NCBI GenBank assembly: GCA_963575745.1
Contig: CAUYUJ010003414.1
Span: forward strand, 348,559-412,558
From: Prorocentrum cordatum
Lineage: Eukaryota; Sar; Dinophyceae; Prorocentrales; Prorocentraceae
Length of the DNA stretch: 64,000 nucleotides
Direction: 5' to 3'
The translations under genes and the position numbers were made by a program. Of the stretch, positions 1 to 11,399 are shown piece by piece (positions within the stretch are counted from its first letter, which is position 1; every line of letters starts with the position of its first letter). The notes under the pieces are model-generated. The model was not told the origin of the DNA. It searched no databases and saw nothing but the letters and a program-made list of their open reading frames with translations.

Positions 1-2220
1 CAAGACGGCCGGCCCAAGAGGGCCCCAAGACCACCCCAAGACGGCCCAAGGGGTCCCCATGATGGCCCCAAGACGGCCTAAGAGCGCCCCAAGACGGCCC
101 ACAAATCACCCAAGACGGCCCTCTCGGGCCCCAAGACGGCCCGAAAACGGGCCCAAAGAGGGAACACGAACCGAAGCTCTGAGCCTTCCGCCCCAGAACG
201 TCCCCAGGAGACCCCAAGAGTCGCCCGAGAGGCCCCAAGAGGCCTCAATTGGCCTACAAGAGGCCCCAGGCGGCCCCCGAACGGCTTCCCAAAACTCTTC
301 AAACAGCCTCCAAGAGGCCCCCGAGAAGCCTCCCTACGAGATCCTAGCGAAAACTCCATCGGCTTCATACCCTCAGCCCAGGCACGGTGGCGGGATGGGC
401 CGAGGGCCATTCGATACTTGGCGACCGCGCCGCCTCAACATGCCCTGGACGCGAAGCATTGGAACTGGTGATGTTTGTTGTGGCGACGGTGCCTGTGGTG
501 AACCACTGAGTGCCCTCGGTGCGCCATCGAGAGTTGGCAAGGGGCTGGCATAAGAATCACTCGCCGGCGAGAAAACCTACTCCTCGCATTGCTTCATTTG
601 GTGGTGGCGTTGTAAACAGCTGCCCCGCAAAACAAACTAAGCGACAAACAAGAGACACGTATCACAGATCCTCGACGATCTGTTTCCCAAGCATGCTCGC
701 GCCGTGACAAAAAGTGCACGACGGGAAGTGTTTGGTAATTTTCGGCGTCCTGGGGCCTCTCGCCAGGCCTCGGGACCGTCCAGACCACCTCGGGATGACG
801 CAGCCGGCCCTGGTGGAGGGGTCAGGACTGCTTGGGACCGCGTGTTCCAACACAAATCGAGATCTCGCATGCCTGGCTTTCTCAACCGGACAAGTTGGGG
901 CTGCCTGGATCTCAAGGAGAAGACCTGCCGACCCACATCGCACGCGCTGCATGCCGCAGCTGCCAGGCCCCGAGGATCCTGGTGCTCTGTGGGCATCTCG
1001 CCGCGCGTCTTCGACGAATGACGACTGCATACCGCAGCCGCCGGGCCCCAAGAGGTCCAGTGATCCCTCGGGATCCCGCCTCGCGTTCTCGGGTCGGAAT
1101 CGCTCGAAGCAGCATCTGGCACCGTGCCGGAGGCGTGAATTGGAGTGGCCCAAGGTCCCTCGGCGTTCTCCGTCCCCAGCCCTGAGCGAATGAATATCAG
1201 AGGGCCCTGACCCCAAATGCCAGGATCTGCTGGAGAATGGTACGTGACTCCTGGGGCTTCGCGCGCGTGGTCGCGCAACTTGTTCGGGGCCCAGAGGGCC
1301 CGAAGAGGCCCCCGAGACGTCCAAGAGCGCCCCGAGACGCCCGAAGCTCGCTCTAAGTCGCCCAATATCGCCTCCAGAAGGTCCAAGATGCTTCCAAGAA
1401 GGCTTTAAGAGGCCTTCCAGGAGGGCCCCAAGAGGCCAAAAACATTGAGCCGCAAGCATTCGTAAGGATTCGAACGTTTCCATTGTTTCTGGCTTCCGAC
1501 GCTTCAGGACCGCCCAAGAGGCCCCCAAGATCGCCCCAACAAGGCCCCCAAGACGGCACTAGAGGTCTCCCAAGAAGGTGCCGAGATGGCCCAAGAGGCC
1601 CCCAAGACGCGGCCCAAGAGGCTTCCGAGACGATCCCAAGAATGACCCATGAAGGGTCCCAGAGAGGGACCACAAACCGACATTTCGAGCTCTCCGCCCC
1701 CAGGGCCCCCCAGGAGACCCCCCCCCCCCGAGGTCCCCCAGAAGCCCCCAAGAGGCCTTCACAAGTCCTCCGACAGGCATCCCAAGAGCACCCTCTACGT
1801 TTCCAAGAGGCCTCTGAACCATAACTCAAGCACGGTGGCGGGATGGGGCGAAGGCCATTCGATCCGCCGCCCTCTTTTGATTTATCAAAGGGGTGCCTGG
1901 CGTGCTGGACTATTACGGTTTTGGTTTTGTTTCTTTTTCCAAAAGAACTCCCCCTGGGGCTTCCGCCCCGTCCCGCCGGCCACCCGGAAACTGCATAAAT
2001 CAATGCCTGAAACGGCCGTTTCGCTCGGGACATTCTCAAACAATCGCGAAGATGGCCCAAGATGGCCTCCAAGTCCGCCCAAGATGGTCTAAGACGGCCT
2101 CCAAGACTGCCCGAGAGAGTCCAAGACGGCCAAAGACGGCCCAAGAGGCCCCCCAGAGGCCTCCCAGACGGCCCGAGAGGCCTCCAAGAGGTCATCCAGG
2201 AGGGCCCGAAGAAGCTGAAA
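1..2220. repeat. Degenerate CCAAGACGGCC satellite, first block
   Basis: Runs of 10-13 bp units of the form CCAAGACGGCC, CCAAGAGGCC and CCAAGATGGCC, broken by more unique stretches at about 420-1270 and 1830-2000. Open frames on both strands (Pro/Arg-rich plus, Gly/Leu-rich minus) follow from the unit and change frame whenever unit length drifts, so I do not call them genes. A conserved spacer with CACGGTGGCGGGATGG occurs at about 382 and 1829, and one reading GGGGTGCCTGGCGTGCTGGA follows at about 1889. Confidence 0.9.
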
Positions 2221-2297
2221 TCATTATATCTATATATATATAGATATATATATATATATATAGATATATATATATATCTATATATATATATATGTGT
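2221..2297. repeat. AT dinucleotide microsatellite
   Basis: About 75 bp of TATATATATAGATATA-type sequence, the only strongly AT-rich tract in the first 9 kb. It separates two satellite blocks. Confidence 0.95.
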
Positions 2298-3189
2298 GTT
2301 AAAAAAAGGTTGTTGAAGGATTTTGGAATGTGCTTCTTCTCGGCATTCCGACGGCTCAAGACGGCCCAAGAGGCGCCCAAGATCGCCCAAGAGGCCCCCA
2401 AGAGGGCCCCACGACGGCCCCAGTGGCCTCCAAGACGGCCCCAAGATGGCCCCAAGATGGCCCAAGAGGCCTCCAACACGCCCAAGATGGCCTCCAAGAC
2501 GCCCAAGATGGCCTCCAAGACGGCCCCGAAGCGCCCCAAGAGGGCCCCCAGTCGGCCCAGAAAAGGCACCCAAGACGGCTCCCGATGGCGTCAGACGTGC
2601 CAGGAACCCACCAAGATGGCCGAAGTTGGCTCGAAGCTGGCCCAAGACGGCCCAAGAGGCCCCCAAGAGGGCCTCCAGGAAGGCCAAAAGATGCCAAACA
2701 CGTTGATGTTCCTAAGGTTTTTGACGGAATTTGGCATTTCCTTCTTTTCGGCCTTCCGACGGCCCGAGACGGCCCGGGAGCTCACAAAGACAAAGATCGC
2801 CCGAGGATCGCCGGGGGGGCCTCCGGGATGGCCCCAGAACGGCCCAAGAGAGCCCCAAGACGGCCCCAAGAGGCCCCCAAGACGGCACAGGAGGCCTTTA
2901 AGACGCCCACGATGGTCTCCAAGACGGCCCTGGAGCATTCTAAGAGGACCCGAAGTCGGCACATAGAGGCTTCCGACGGCGTCAGACGGACCAGGAGCCC
3001 ACCAAGACGGCCGAACATGGCCCTAAGATGGCCCAAGAGGCCTCCAAGAGGGCCTCCAGGAAGGCCCGAAAAAGCCCAAATCATTAATTTCCCATTGGTT
3101 TTTGAAGGACTGTGGCATTTGCTTGTTTTCGGCCTTCCGACGGCCCGAGACGGCCTAAGTGCCCCCAAGACGGCCCCAGAGGTCTCCAA

Positions 3190-3441
3190 GACGCTCAAGA
3201 TGGCCTCCAAGACGGCCCAAGAGCCCTCCAAGACGTCCTCCAAGAAGGCCTGAGAGGGTCAAAATGGCCTCCTGACGGCCAAGATGACCTTCAAGATGCC
3301 CACGTGTTCCCCGAAGGCTTTCCAAACCGATTCGGGGAACACATGGTCCGATAGCTTGGCAGCTCTGGCCTCAACGTTCGGCCACATAGGCGCGTCCAAA
3401 AAAGGCAGGGGGCGGCGGTGATTCGCCGTAGGCGTCTTCGA
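3190..3441. repeat. 250 bp duplicated module, copy 1
   Basis: This segment recurs nearly unchanged at 4431-4685, offset about 1242 bp. It contains CACGTGTTCCCCGAAGG, TTCGGGGAACACATGGTCCG (these two form an imperfect inverted repeat), and GATTCGCCGTAGGCGTCTTC. The similarity is far higher than among the short satellite units around it, indicating a recent segmental copy. Confidence 0.9.
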
Positions 3442-4430
3442 TCCGCCGCCCCCTGTCGATTCATCGCAGGGGTGCCTGGCGTGCTGGACCCTCTCAGTTG
3501 TTTTGGTTTTCGTTCTTGTTCCCAAAGAACTCCCCCTGGGGCTTCCGCCCCGTCCCGCCGGCCACCCGGAAGAGGTGGCTGCCAACTGTTTGCCTGCCCC
3601 AGACGGCCCCCAAGATGGCCTCCAAGACGGCCAAGATGCCTCCAAGACGGCCAAGACGGCCTCCAAGACGGCTCAGATGGCCCCAAGATGCCTCCAAGAC
3701 GGCCCAAGATGTACCCAAGACTGCCTAAGATAGCCTGACTATGGCCCAAGACGGCCCAAGAGGCCACCAAGAGGCCTCCAAGATGGCCCAAGAGGCCTCC
3801 AAGAGTTCCTCCAGGAAGGCCCGACGAGGCCAAAATCATTGATTTTCCTTAGGTTCTTGAAGGATTTTGGCATTTGCGCCTTTTCGGCTTTCCGACGGTC
3901 CGTGACGGCCCCAGAGGCCGCCAAGGTCGCCCCAAGATCGCCCAAGAGGCCTCCAAGATGGCCCCATGACGGCCCAAGAGGCCCCCAAGACGGCCCCAAG
4001 AGGGCGCCAAGACGGCCCAAGGGGCCTCGAAGACGCCCAAGATGGCCTCTAAGACGGCCCTGGAGCACCCCAAGAGGGCCCCAAGTCGGCCCAGAAAGGC
4101 ACCCGAAACGGCTTCCGACGGCGACAGACGGGCCAGGAGCCCACCAAGATGGCCGAAGGTGGCTCGCAGCTGGCCCAAGACGGCCCAAGAGGCCTCCAAG
4201 AGGGCATCCAGGAAGGCCATAAAAGGCCCAATATAGTGATGTTCCGAAGGTTTTTGAAGGATTTTGACATTTGCTTCGTTTCGGCCTTCCGGCCCGATAC
4301 GGCCCGGGAGCTCACAAAGACAAAGATCGCCCGAGGATCGCCGGGGGGGCCTCCGGGATGGCCCCAGAACGGCCCAAGAGGCGCCCAAGACGGCCCGAAG
4401 AGGCCCCCAAGACGGCCCAAGAGGCCTCCA

Positions 4431-4685
4431 AGACGCTCAAGATGGCCTCCAAGACGGCCCACGAGCCTTCCAAGACGTCCTCCAAGAAGGCCCGAAAGAG
4501 TCAAAATGGCCTCCTGACGGCCAAGATGACCTTCAAGATGCCCACGTGTTCCCCGAAGGCTTTCCAAACCGATTCGGGGAACACGTGGTCCGATAGCTTG
4601 GCAGCTCTGGCCTCAACGTTCGGCCACATAGGCGCGTCCAAAAAAGGCAGGGGGCGGCGGTGATTCGCCGTAGGCGTCTTCGATC
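4431..4685. repeat. 250 bp duplicated module, copy 2
   Basis: Near-identical to 3190-3441 with a few substitutions, for example ACACGTGGTCC instead of ACACATGGTCC. Diverged relatives of the module end are at 6160-6300 and 9005-9140. Confidence 0.9.
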
Positions 4686-5639
4686 CTGCTCCACCTGTGG
4701 CTTGCCGCAGTGGTGCGCGGCATGCTGGATGTCTGGGAAGGTGCGGATCTTTTCGCAAGAACTCCTACTGGGACTTCGGCCTAATCCGCCGGCCACCCAG
4801 AAAATTCTTCACCCCCCCCTCTCATTGGGCAAATCGCCTCCGACACGGCTAAGATGGCCCAATATGGCCAAGGAGGCCCCGAGAGAGCCCAATCCGGCAG
4901 GAAGATGTCTCCGAGACGGCCCGAGATGCACTCAAGACGGCCTAAGATGCCCTCAAGATGGCCCAACACGGCCCAAGAAGCCCCCAAGACGGCCCACGCT
5001 GCCTCCAAGAGGACCTACAGGAATGCCCGAAGAGGTCAAGATTATTGACTTTCTACTGGTGTTTGAAGGTGCTCCGACGGCACAAGACGGCCCAACAGAC
5101 TCCCAAGATGGCCCTATGACGGCCCAAGAAACCCCCAAGACAGCCCAAGAGGCCTCCCAGACGCTGAAGATGGCCTCCAAGACGGCCAGGATGCTCCCAA
5201 GAGAGTCCCAGACGGCCGCAAGAGGTCTTCGAAACGGCCCAAGATGCACCCGAGATGCACCCAAGACGGCTTGAGACGGCCTCAACGTGGCCCAGGACGG
5301 TTCAAGAAGCCCCCAAGATGCCTCCAAGACTGCCCAGGAGGCCTCCGAGATGACATACAGGAAGGCCCGACGGAGCAGCACGGTGAGTGAGCCCCCCAGA
5401 ACGGCGCAGGAGCCCCCACGGACGCAGAAGACACGACACCAGCTTCCCCGATCCTCGATCCCCCCTCCTCCTCGATCCTCAATTTTCGGGGGGGGGGGGG
5501 GGGAAAATACCTATACGACCACCCTTCGGGTGATAAGGAGGTTGTGGGGGGGAGAGGGGGGGGAACCAACATCTGACCCATTCGATCTCACCATCGATCT
5601 CACTCACCCAAAGGAGCCAGCATCATTGGTTGCTCATTG

Positions 5640-6165
5640 TTTTAGCAAGTTCTTGTCTTGCTTCTTTCCGGCCTGCCGACGGCCCAAGACGGCCCCCAAG
5701 ATCGCCCCACGAGCGCCGAAGAGACCTACAGGTTGGCCCCATGACGGCCCAAGAGGCCTCCAAGACCGACCGAAGCGGGCCTCAAGACGGTCCAACGGGG
5801 GCCCCAGGTTCGCCCCAAGTGCGCCCAAGCGACCTCCAAGATGGTCCCATGACGGCCCAAGAGGCCCCCAAGACGCCCAGGATGGCCTCCCAAACCATCC
5901 CGAGAGGGTCCCAAGACGGCTCAGAGAGGCCCCCTAGATGGCTTCCGACGGCGACAGATATGCCCCCAAGAAGCTCCCGAAGGCCCCCCAGAAGGCCCCA
6001 AAGGCTCCCAAGAGGCTTCCAAGAGGCTCCCAGGAAGCTCCCAGAAGGCCCTAAAAATGACCCTGGAGGTTCCCAAGATATCTGTTCATCCTTCTCCTTC
6101 TCCTCCTCCTCCTCCTCCTCCTCCTTTTCCCTCCCTCTCCTCATCCTCCTCTTCCTCCCCCACGT
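5640..6165. repeat. Satellite block ending in a CTC tract
   Basis: CCAAGAGGC-type units to about 6060, then a pyrimidine CTCCTC tract (about 6086-6165) leading into a diverged copy of the 250 bp module. Just upstream, 5450-5640 has only homopolymer-rich DNA (a 14-base G run at about 5490) and no gene. Confidence 0.8.
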
Positions 6166-6559
6166 GTTCCCCGAGTGGTTTCCGCCACAGCTGGGGGATC
6201 ATTTTGTCCAATAGCTTGGCCAAACTGTGCCAACACGGTTGGCCACATAGGCGTATCTTAAAAGGCAAGGGGCGGTGGTGATTCGCCGTAGGCGTCTTCG
6301 GTACCCATGCCGCCACTCCCTGGACTTCTCCTGGGGTGCGTTCCGGCCAGCATTTGGCGGCGAACCCAGCCGTGGCGACGAGAGCCTCCCCGGAGGCCCA
6401 AGAAGGCGAAGCCGAGACAGAGGGCACCGGCATCGCTGCCTGCTCCCCCTCCGGAGCGGAGGGCGCTCGACCCTGAGCGCCAGCGCCAGCGTCGCGGTCG
6501 CGCCGGGGCTGGCACGAGCCTCCCGCGGGCACCGCTCGCAGCGAGGGAGCCAGACCCCC

Positions 6560-6584
6560 GACGTCGTGATTTTTTCACGACGTC
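6560..6584. repeat. Perfect 10 bp stem hairpin, copy 1
   Basis: GACGTCGTGA, a five-T loop, then the exact reverse complement TCACGACGTC. A second copy lies at 6701-6721 in the same orientation. It resembles a rho-independent hairpin but there is no bacterial gene here, so it is treated as a repeat. Confidence 0.85.
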
Positions 6585-6700
6585 GCCCCCCAGAGGTCTG
6601 GACCCCTTCCCCGGGACCGGCTTTTCGTCCTGCATCGTTTTTTTGACGGCCCCGAGGCCCGGGAAGGGCCCCCAGAGGGCGAAAATAACGAAAAACCTCC

Positions 6701-6721
6701 CGTCGTGATTTTTTCACGACG
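6701..6721. repeat. Perfect hairpin, copy 2
   Basis: CGTCGTGA, TTTTT loop, TCACGACG; same core as 6560-6584, 141 bp away. The motif CGCTCGCAGCGAGGGAGC, itself partly palindromic, also recurs nearby at about 6535, 6733 and 6909. Confidence 0.85.
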
Positions 6722-6765
6722 CCAGGAGGTCTGGGCTCGCAGCGAGGGAGCAAGCCCGGACGGCG

Positions 6766-6904
6766 CGCCGCTGTTGGGCAGGCGGCCCTCTGTCTCGAAT
6801 GGACACAGGCCGCGGCGGCGTGGACAGCGAGCCTTGTTCAAAATGAACAAGATCGGCTGTTGGGCATTGTACCCATTCTTTCAGTACCCATTTCGTACGT
6901 GCAG
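6766..6904. mobile_element. Partial copy of the 16.1 kb foldback element
   Basis: Shares a GGGCAGGCGGCC-TCTGTCTCGAATGG-CACAGGCCGCGGCGGCG segment, then a TGTTGGGCATTGTACCCA arm, with the complete element at 16078-16290. Only the middle and right arm are present; the left arm is replaced by other sequence. This is therefore a truncated non-autonomous element with no coding capacity. Confidence 0.7.
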
Positions 6905-7080
6905 AGGCACCGCTCGCAGCGAGGGAGCAGCCCCCGCGGCGGCGCGCCTCTGCACGCGCCAGGTCGGCCGCGTCCCGCTCGGCGTCGGCCGCGGCCTGCC
7001 GGAGGCCCGCTATCTGCCCGTCGACCTTGGCCGCGGCGGCCTCGGGCACGGGGGCTGACGGGGGCCTCCTGCTCCTCCTC

Positions 7081-7195
7081 TTCCCCCCTGATCCTCGTCC
7101 TCGTCCTCGTCCTCCTCGTCCTCCTCGTCCTCGTCCTCGTCCTCCTCGTCCTCCTCGTCCTCGTCCTCCTCGTCCTCCTCTTCCTCCCTGATCCT
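7081..7195. repeat. CTCGTC/CTC tandem repeat
   Basis: Mixed CTC and CTCGTC units. The plus frame reads Leu/Val/Leu and the minus frame acidic Glu/Asp repeats; both are compositional. The following 7200-7690 contains no convincing gene. Confidence 0.9.
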
Positions 7196-7689
7196 CAGCT
7201 TGCGCCTCCCTCTCCCGGCATGCCCCCGCCGCCGCCCCCGATCCGCCCACCCCCTGCTCCTCATGCGGTACTGCCACCACCACTTGTGCTATGTTACGGT
7301 GCTGCCACGACCACTTGTACTGTAATGATACTGCACATGTGCCGCTACCATCCTACTACTATGCTACGGTACTGCCTCTACCACATGTGCTTATACTTCT
7401 CCATTCGATGTACTCCTACTGCCACGACTTTCAATACTACGACAACTGCAAAACATGGAATGCATTTCTATCACTGCTACAATGTGTCTTCCGATACTCC
7501 TTTTTCTACGGCCACTGCTACAGCTACCGCCACTACTAATCCGCCACCGTGCCTCTGGCACGAAGTGGAGTGCCACAAGGCTCGTGCAGCACTGAAAGAG
7601 CTGCTGCTGCTGCCACCAAAAAATTGACCAATCGTTTCCCGGGCTGGCCAGAGGTCTGCCGGAATCGCTCGCGTCGGCCTACCCCGCTC

Positions 7690-8935
7690 AGGGAAGCCCC
7701 CAAACGAGCCCAGATGGCTTCAAGAGGTCCCCAAAATGGTCAAAGACGCGCAAGATGACCCCCAGACGGCCAGACGAGGCCCCAGGACTTCCCCAGAACC
7801 CCCAAAAAGGCGCGAAGAAGCAACACGCCGTCCCGATCCCTCGGGGAAACGCATATTCTTAGCACGTTCACCTCTTGGGCTTCGACAGCGTCCACGACGG
7901 CACACGAGGCTCCCAAGATCGCCCTAACGCGGCCCGAGGCCCCCCAGAGAGACCCGCTGGAACACCGGAACACTCCCCCACGTCAGGCAGGACGGCCCAA
8001 CGAGGGGCGGGGTCTCCCGCTGGGGAAGGGAAAAGGAGAAGGGGGAGGAGGAGGAGGAGGAGGAGGAGGAGGAGGAGGAGGGGGAGGGAGGAGGAGGGGG
8101 AGGAGGAGGAGGGGGAGGAGGAGGAGGGGGAGGGGGAGGGAGGAGGAGGGGGAGGAGGAGAACGAGGAAGAGCAGCCGGCCGCCAGGTTCACTCACCCTT
8201 GTATTTGCCGTTGTCGCTGCACGCAAGGTTCCTCCATTTGCAACCATGGAATACGATCCAACGCAAGAAGGCCCAGGACGGCCCAAGAAGGCCCCGAGAC
8301 GGCCACAAGGGCGCCCAAGACAGCCCCAAGAGAGCACCAAAAGGGGCGCCCAAGACGGCGGACGGCCCCGAAAAGCGCCGAAGCGAGGGAACATGAACCG
8401 AAATTTCAGCCTTCCGCCCCGAAAGGCCCCCAGGAGGCCTCAGGAGGCGCCCAAGAGGCCCCAAGAGGCACCCAAGAGGCCCCCAAGATGCCAAAAGAGG
8501 CCCCTGGAGGCCCCAAAACGGCCCCCACGAAGCCTCAAAACTGCCTCCAAGAGGCCCCCGAGAGCCCGCCCACGATATCCCAACGAACATCCAATGGGCT
8601 TCACACCCACAACCCAGGCGCGGTGGCGGGATGGGCCGAAGGCCGTTCGATCCGCCGCCCCCTGTGCTTGTCACAAGGGTGCCTGGCGTGCTGAATCCTA
8701 GAAGCTTCCATGACGGCCAAGATGGCCTCCAAGACGACCCTGAAGCATCCCAAGAGGGCCCCAAGACGATCCAGAGAGGCCCTCAAGACGGCTCCGACGA
8801 CGTCAGACGGCCCAGGAACGCCCTAAGACGGCCAAAGGCGGAAGAAGACCTCACGAGGCCTCCAAGAGGCTCCCAGGAAGCTCCCAGGATACCCAAAGAG
8901 TGCCCCAAGAGGCTCCTAAGAGGTCTACTTCTCCT
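7690..8935. repeat. Satellite blocks around a GGA tract
   Basis: CCAAGA-type satellite units at about 7690-7960 and 8250-8930 flank an almost pure GGA/GGGGA tract at about 8038-8162. The conserved spacer CGGTGGCGGGATGGGCCGAA recurs at about 8621. No gene is called. Confidence 0.8.
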
Positions 8936-9140
8936 CATTCTCCTCCTCCTCCTCGTCCTCTTCCTCCCTTTTCATTATTCCCCTCATTTTCCTCTTCTTC
9001 ACGAGTTCCCCGAAGGGTTTCAACGACGGCTGGGGGAACACATGGTCCGATAGCTTTGCCAAGCTCTAGCCCATCTTTGGGCCACACAGGCGCTTCCAAA
9101 AAAGCAAGGGCGGCGGTGGTTCGCCGTGGGCGACTTCGAT
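8935..9140. repeat. Pyrimidine tract plus diverged spacer module
   Basis: A CTCCTC tract (about 8932-9000) is followed by a relative of the 250 bp module: GAGTTCCCCGAAGGG, GGGGGAACACATGGTCCGAT, GGTTCGCCGTGGGCGACTTC. The next 340 bp (9140-9480) holds nothing I can identify. Confidence 0.75.
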
Positions 9141-9483
9141 ACTACAACCGCTGAACATATGAATGTAACTGGTTCATGGATTGCTCCATGGCACAAGTTT
9201 TCGCACGCGCAGTATCCGAGACCATTTGCCATGGCAGCGACGGCGGCAAACGTCTTGTACCTGAGGAAACCACCTCGTCTGATGTGAATTTGCTTTCAAA
9301 TTATTGCCTCGCCCGTGCCAACTGTTTACCCATCGTGGTTCACGTGCGGCTTGCTGATGTATTCCGTGTTTCGCCTTATGTGCTGACTTGCTCGGAGGGG
9401 GGACTGCCCTGCGCGCTGAACGACTCAGAACAAGACGATTCGTGTATCCCACCAGCCTTCTGCTGGGCGGAGGTGGTGTAAGG

Positions 9484-9704
9484 CTCGGGATCCACCAAAA
9501 AGGTGGTGACCCTGAGGGGGTGCATGAGTTCGATCCGTTGGTGCACCGAACTGCCGCAAACAGATGCTACCGCATTCCCACATATCGGCAACTATCGGGA
9601 GTTGCTGGTGGCTGTGGGGCATCTGTTTTTGGCGGTTCGGTGCAAACACCCGATCGAACTCGCCCCCCCAGGGCACTCCCCCCTTTGCGGGATCCCGAAA
9701 AACG
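9484..9704. mobile_element. Foldback element of about 220 bp
   Basis: The left side has TCGGGATCC, then GAGTTCGATC and GCACCGAACTGCCGCAAACA; the right side carries their reverse complements (TGTTTTTGGCGGTTCGGTGC, GATCGAACTC, GGATCCCGA) in mirror order. The arms together exceed 60 bp with mismatches around a short centre. No target-site duplication or coding sequence was found. Confidence 0.75.
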
Positions 9705-9744
9705 TTTGACATTCCTACCCCACTCTTCCCTGTAAGGGAAAGGT

Positions 9745-11060
9745 TTATATCATCGTTCCTTGTCAATATACCCCCCCTCCCCCACTTGACCGGGGGCGAA
9801 CCCGGAACCATGCCAACCCCCCTGGCAACAAAAACAGCTCAAAATGCACTCTGCTGCAAAATCTGGATCATGCTCGGGCACCGAACGATCACGTTGTAGG
9901 GTTTTTTTGACATGGACGAGGGGTGGGGACTAGCACGTTGCCTGCTGCGTGCGGGCAGATCGTCCCCTAAACACACTCTTTCTGGCAGCGATCATGCGCG
10001 GGCGCCCCGCGATCACTTTGCATTGTCATATTGCAGGGATGATGGTGGTGCCCTGGCACGAGCGGCGCACCTCGCGGGAGTCGCGCACCTGGTTGGCCTC
10101 TGCATCGGTTCCCGATGATGGTCGATGGCGGCCGCTGCACATGCTGAGACTCGAATGCAACTCATGTGGGGGCAGGGCGGGTGGGAGTGAGCGAGACGGC
10201 CGTCCTTCGCGGGTAGCTTGATCACTGTGCCTTATGTTACTATACACGCCCTCCCCCACACGACCGGCGACAAACCCAGTACAAAAAGGCACGTTGCACC
10301 AAACCAATCTGGACTATGTGCGGACGCCTCGCCATGACTTTGCACTGGTTATTGCCAGGGACGGCGGGGGTGCGGGCATCTTGCCTGCTGCGTGCACTGC
10401 CAACACCCTCCACCATCCTTTGGAAAAAACGAAGTCCACTTTGACCCGAATCTGGATCATGCGCGGACGTCCCGCGATCACTTCGGATGGGTTTGCTGGC
10501 AGGGGCGGCGGAGGGGCGGACATATTGCCTTCTGTCTGCAAGCCCGCCATCCCTTCAACCAAACATAGTAGTTATTTTTTCCAGGGACGGAGGGTGAGGC
10601 GGCATACTGCCTGCTGTGTGCAAGCCTACTGTCCCTGTCCCTTCTTAATCCGCACCCCCTCCCTCGCTCGACGACCGGCGACAAACCTGGGACCATGCGC
10701 CCAGACTCCCGACACCCCTGTCAACAAAACACTGCAACGTGCACTTTTTGCGGCAAAATCTTGGGTCATGTTCGGGGGGGCCGCGAACACTCTGTATCTC
10801 TTTTTGGCAGGGACGGCGGGGGTGCCGGCATACGGCAGGCTGCTCGCAGGGCCAGCACCCCTGTCAACCCAAACATACAAACTACACTTCGCGGCTACAT
10901 CTGGGTCACGAGCGGGCACCCCGCGATCACTGTTCATGGGACGTTGACATGGATGGCGGGGATGCTGGCATATCGCCTGCTGTGTGCAGGCCCACCACAC
11001 ATCATGGTGGCCACTTCGCCGCTAATGTGCACGTGGTTTTCGGCAGAAGCGGTGGGGGCC
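9745..11060. repeat. Composite repeat: ~140 bp units plus a leader module
   Basis: A unit containing ATCTGGATCATGCGCGGGC, CCCGCGATCACTTTG, GGCAGGGACGGCGG and GGCATATTGCCTGCTGTGTG recurs with starts near 9865, 9992, 10306, 10448, 10762 and 10902 (neighbour spacing 127-142 bp). A leader module with CACCCCCTCCCCCA, ACCGGCGACAAACC and ACCATGCC precedes pairs of units at about 9765, 10245 and 10650. The same leader recurs at about 61915, so the family is dispersed. ORFs here are short and frame-inconsistent. Confidence 0.8.
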
Positions 11061-11069
11061 GGCATGTTT

Positions 11070-11290
11070 CCCGATGTGCGCGGGCGCACCTGGCGCACTC
11101 TACGCGTGCCCCGAGCGTGGCGCATCTGGCGCGGCTGGAGCATGCGGCACACTTGGCGCACGTGGCGCATCTGGCGCACCAGGCGTGCCTGGCACGCTTG
11201 GGGCCCCAGGGGCGCCTGGTCCGCCTTTCTTGCGCGGCGCGCCTGGCACGCGTGGCGCACCTCGCCCCAGAGTCGCGCACCTGAGGCCCC
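11070..11290. repeat. 9 bp GGCGCATCT-type tandem repeat
   Basis: Degenerate nine-base units (TGGCGCACC, TGGCGCATC, GGCACGCTT). Because nine is a multiple of three, the plus frame reads Gly-X-Y triplets (GAS GAA GAC GTL GAR and so on), like collagen, for about 20 triplets. I see no flanking exon signals, so this is annotated as a repeat. Confidence 0.75.
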
Positions 11291-11399
11291 GAATCTGTAC
11301 TCGTACCCAGTAGCTGTCCGCCTAAAAACGACCGCTGAATCTGTCTTGACCTCTACCCCTACTCCCTTTCCTTGGGCATGGACCGGGGGGGTCGCGAGG

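Larger units (their letters stand above)
2310..5450. repeat. Higher-order satellite block with 380-410 bp superunits
   Basis: The short CCAAGACGGCC units are punctuated by a conserved junction, an AT-richer stretch of the type GAAGGATTTTGGCATTTGC, followed by TTCGGCCTTCCGACGG. Junctions sit near 2315, 2723, 3104, 3857 and 4256, spacings of roughly 410, 380, 750 and 400 bp, so the array has a higher-order period. A 75 bp segment beginning GGGAGCTCACAAAGACAAAG occurs near-identically at about 2778 and 4308. The long ORFs here, up to 444 codons, are by-products of the repeat. Confidence 0.85.

Noticed and set aside
1353-2687. 444-codon minus ORF rich in LGGLLGRLG
   Set aside because: It is the translation of the short satellite unit, crosses an AT microsatellite, and equally long ORFs exist in other frames and on the other strand.
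6560-6584. Bacterial rho-independent terminator
   Set aside because: The hairpin has no 3' U-tract outside the stem, no bacterial gene precedes it, and the sequence is clearly eukaryotic nuclear DNA.
11074-11313. Collagen-like Gly-X-Y plus ORF
   Set aside because: The pattern follows automatically from a 9 bp tandem repeat; there are no flanking exons, signal peptide or splice signals.
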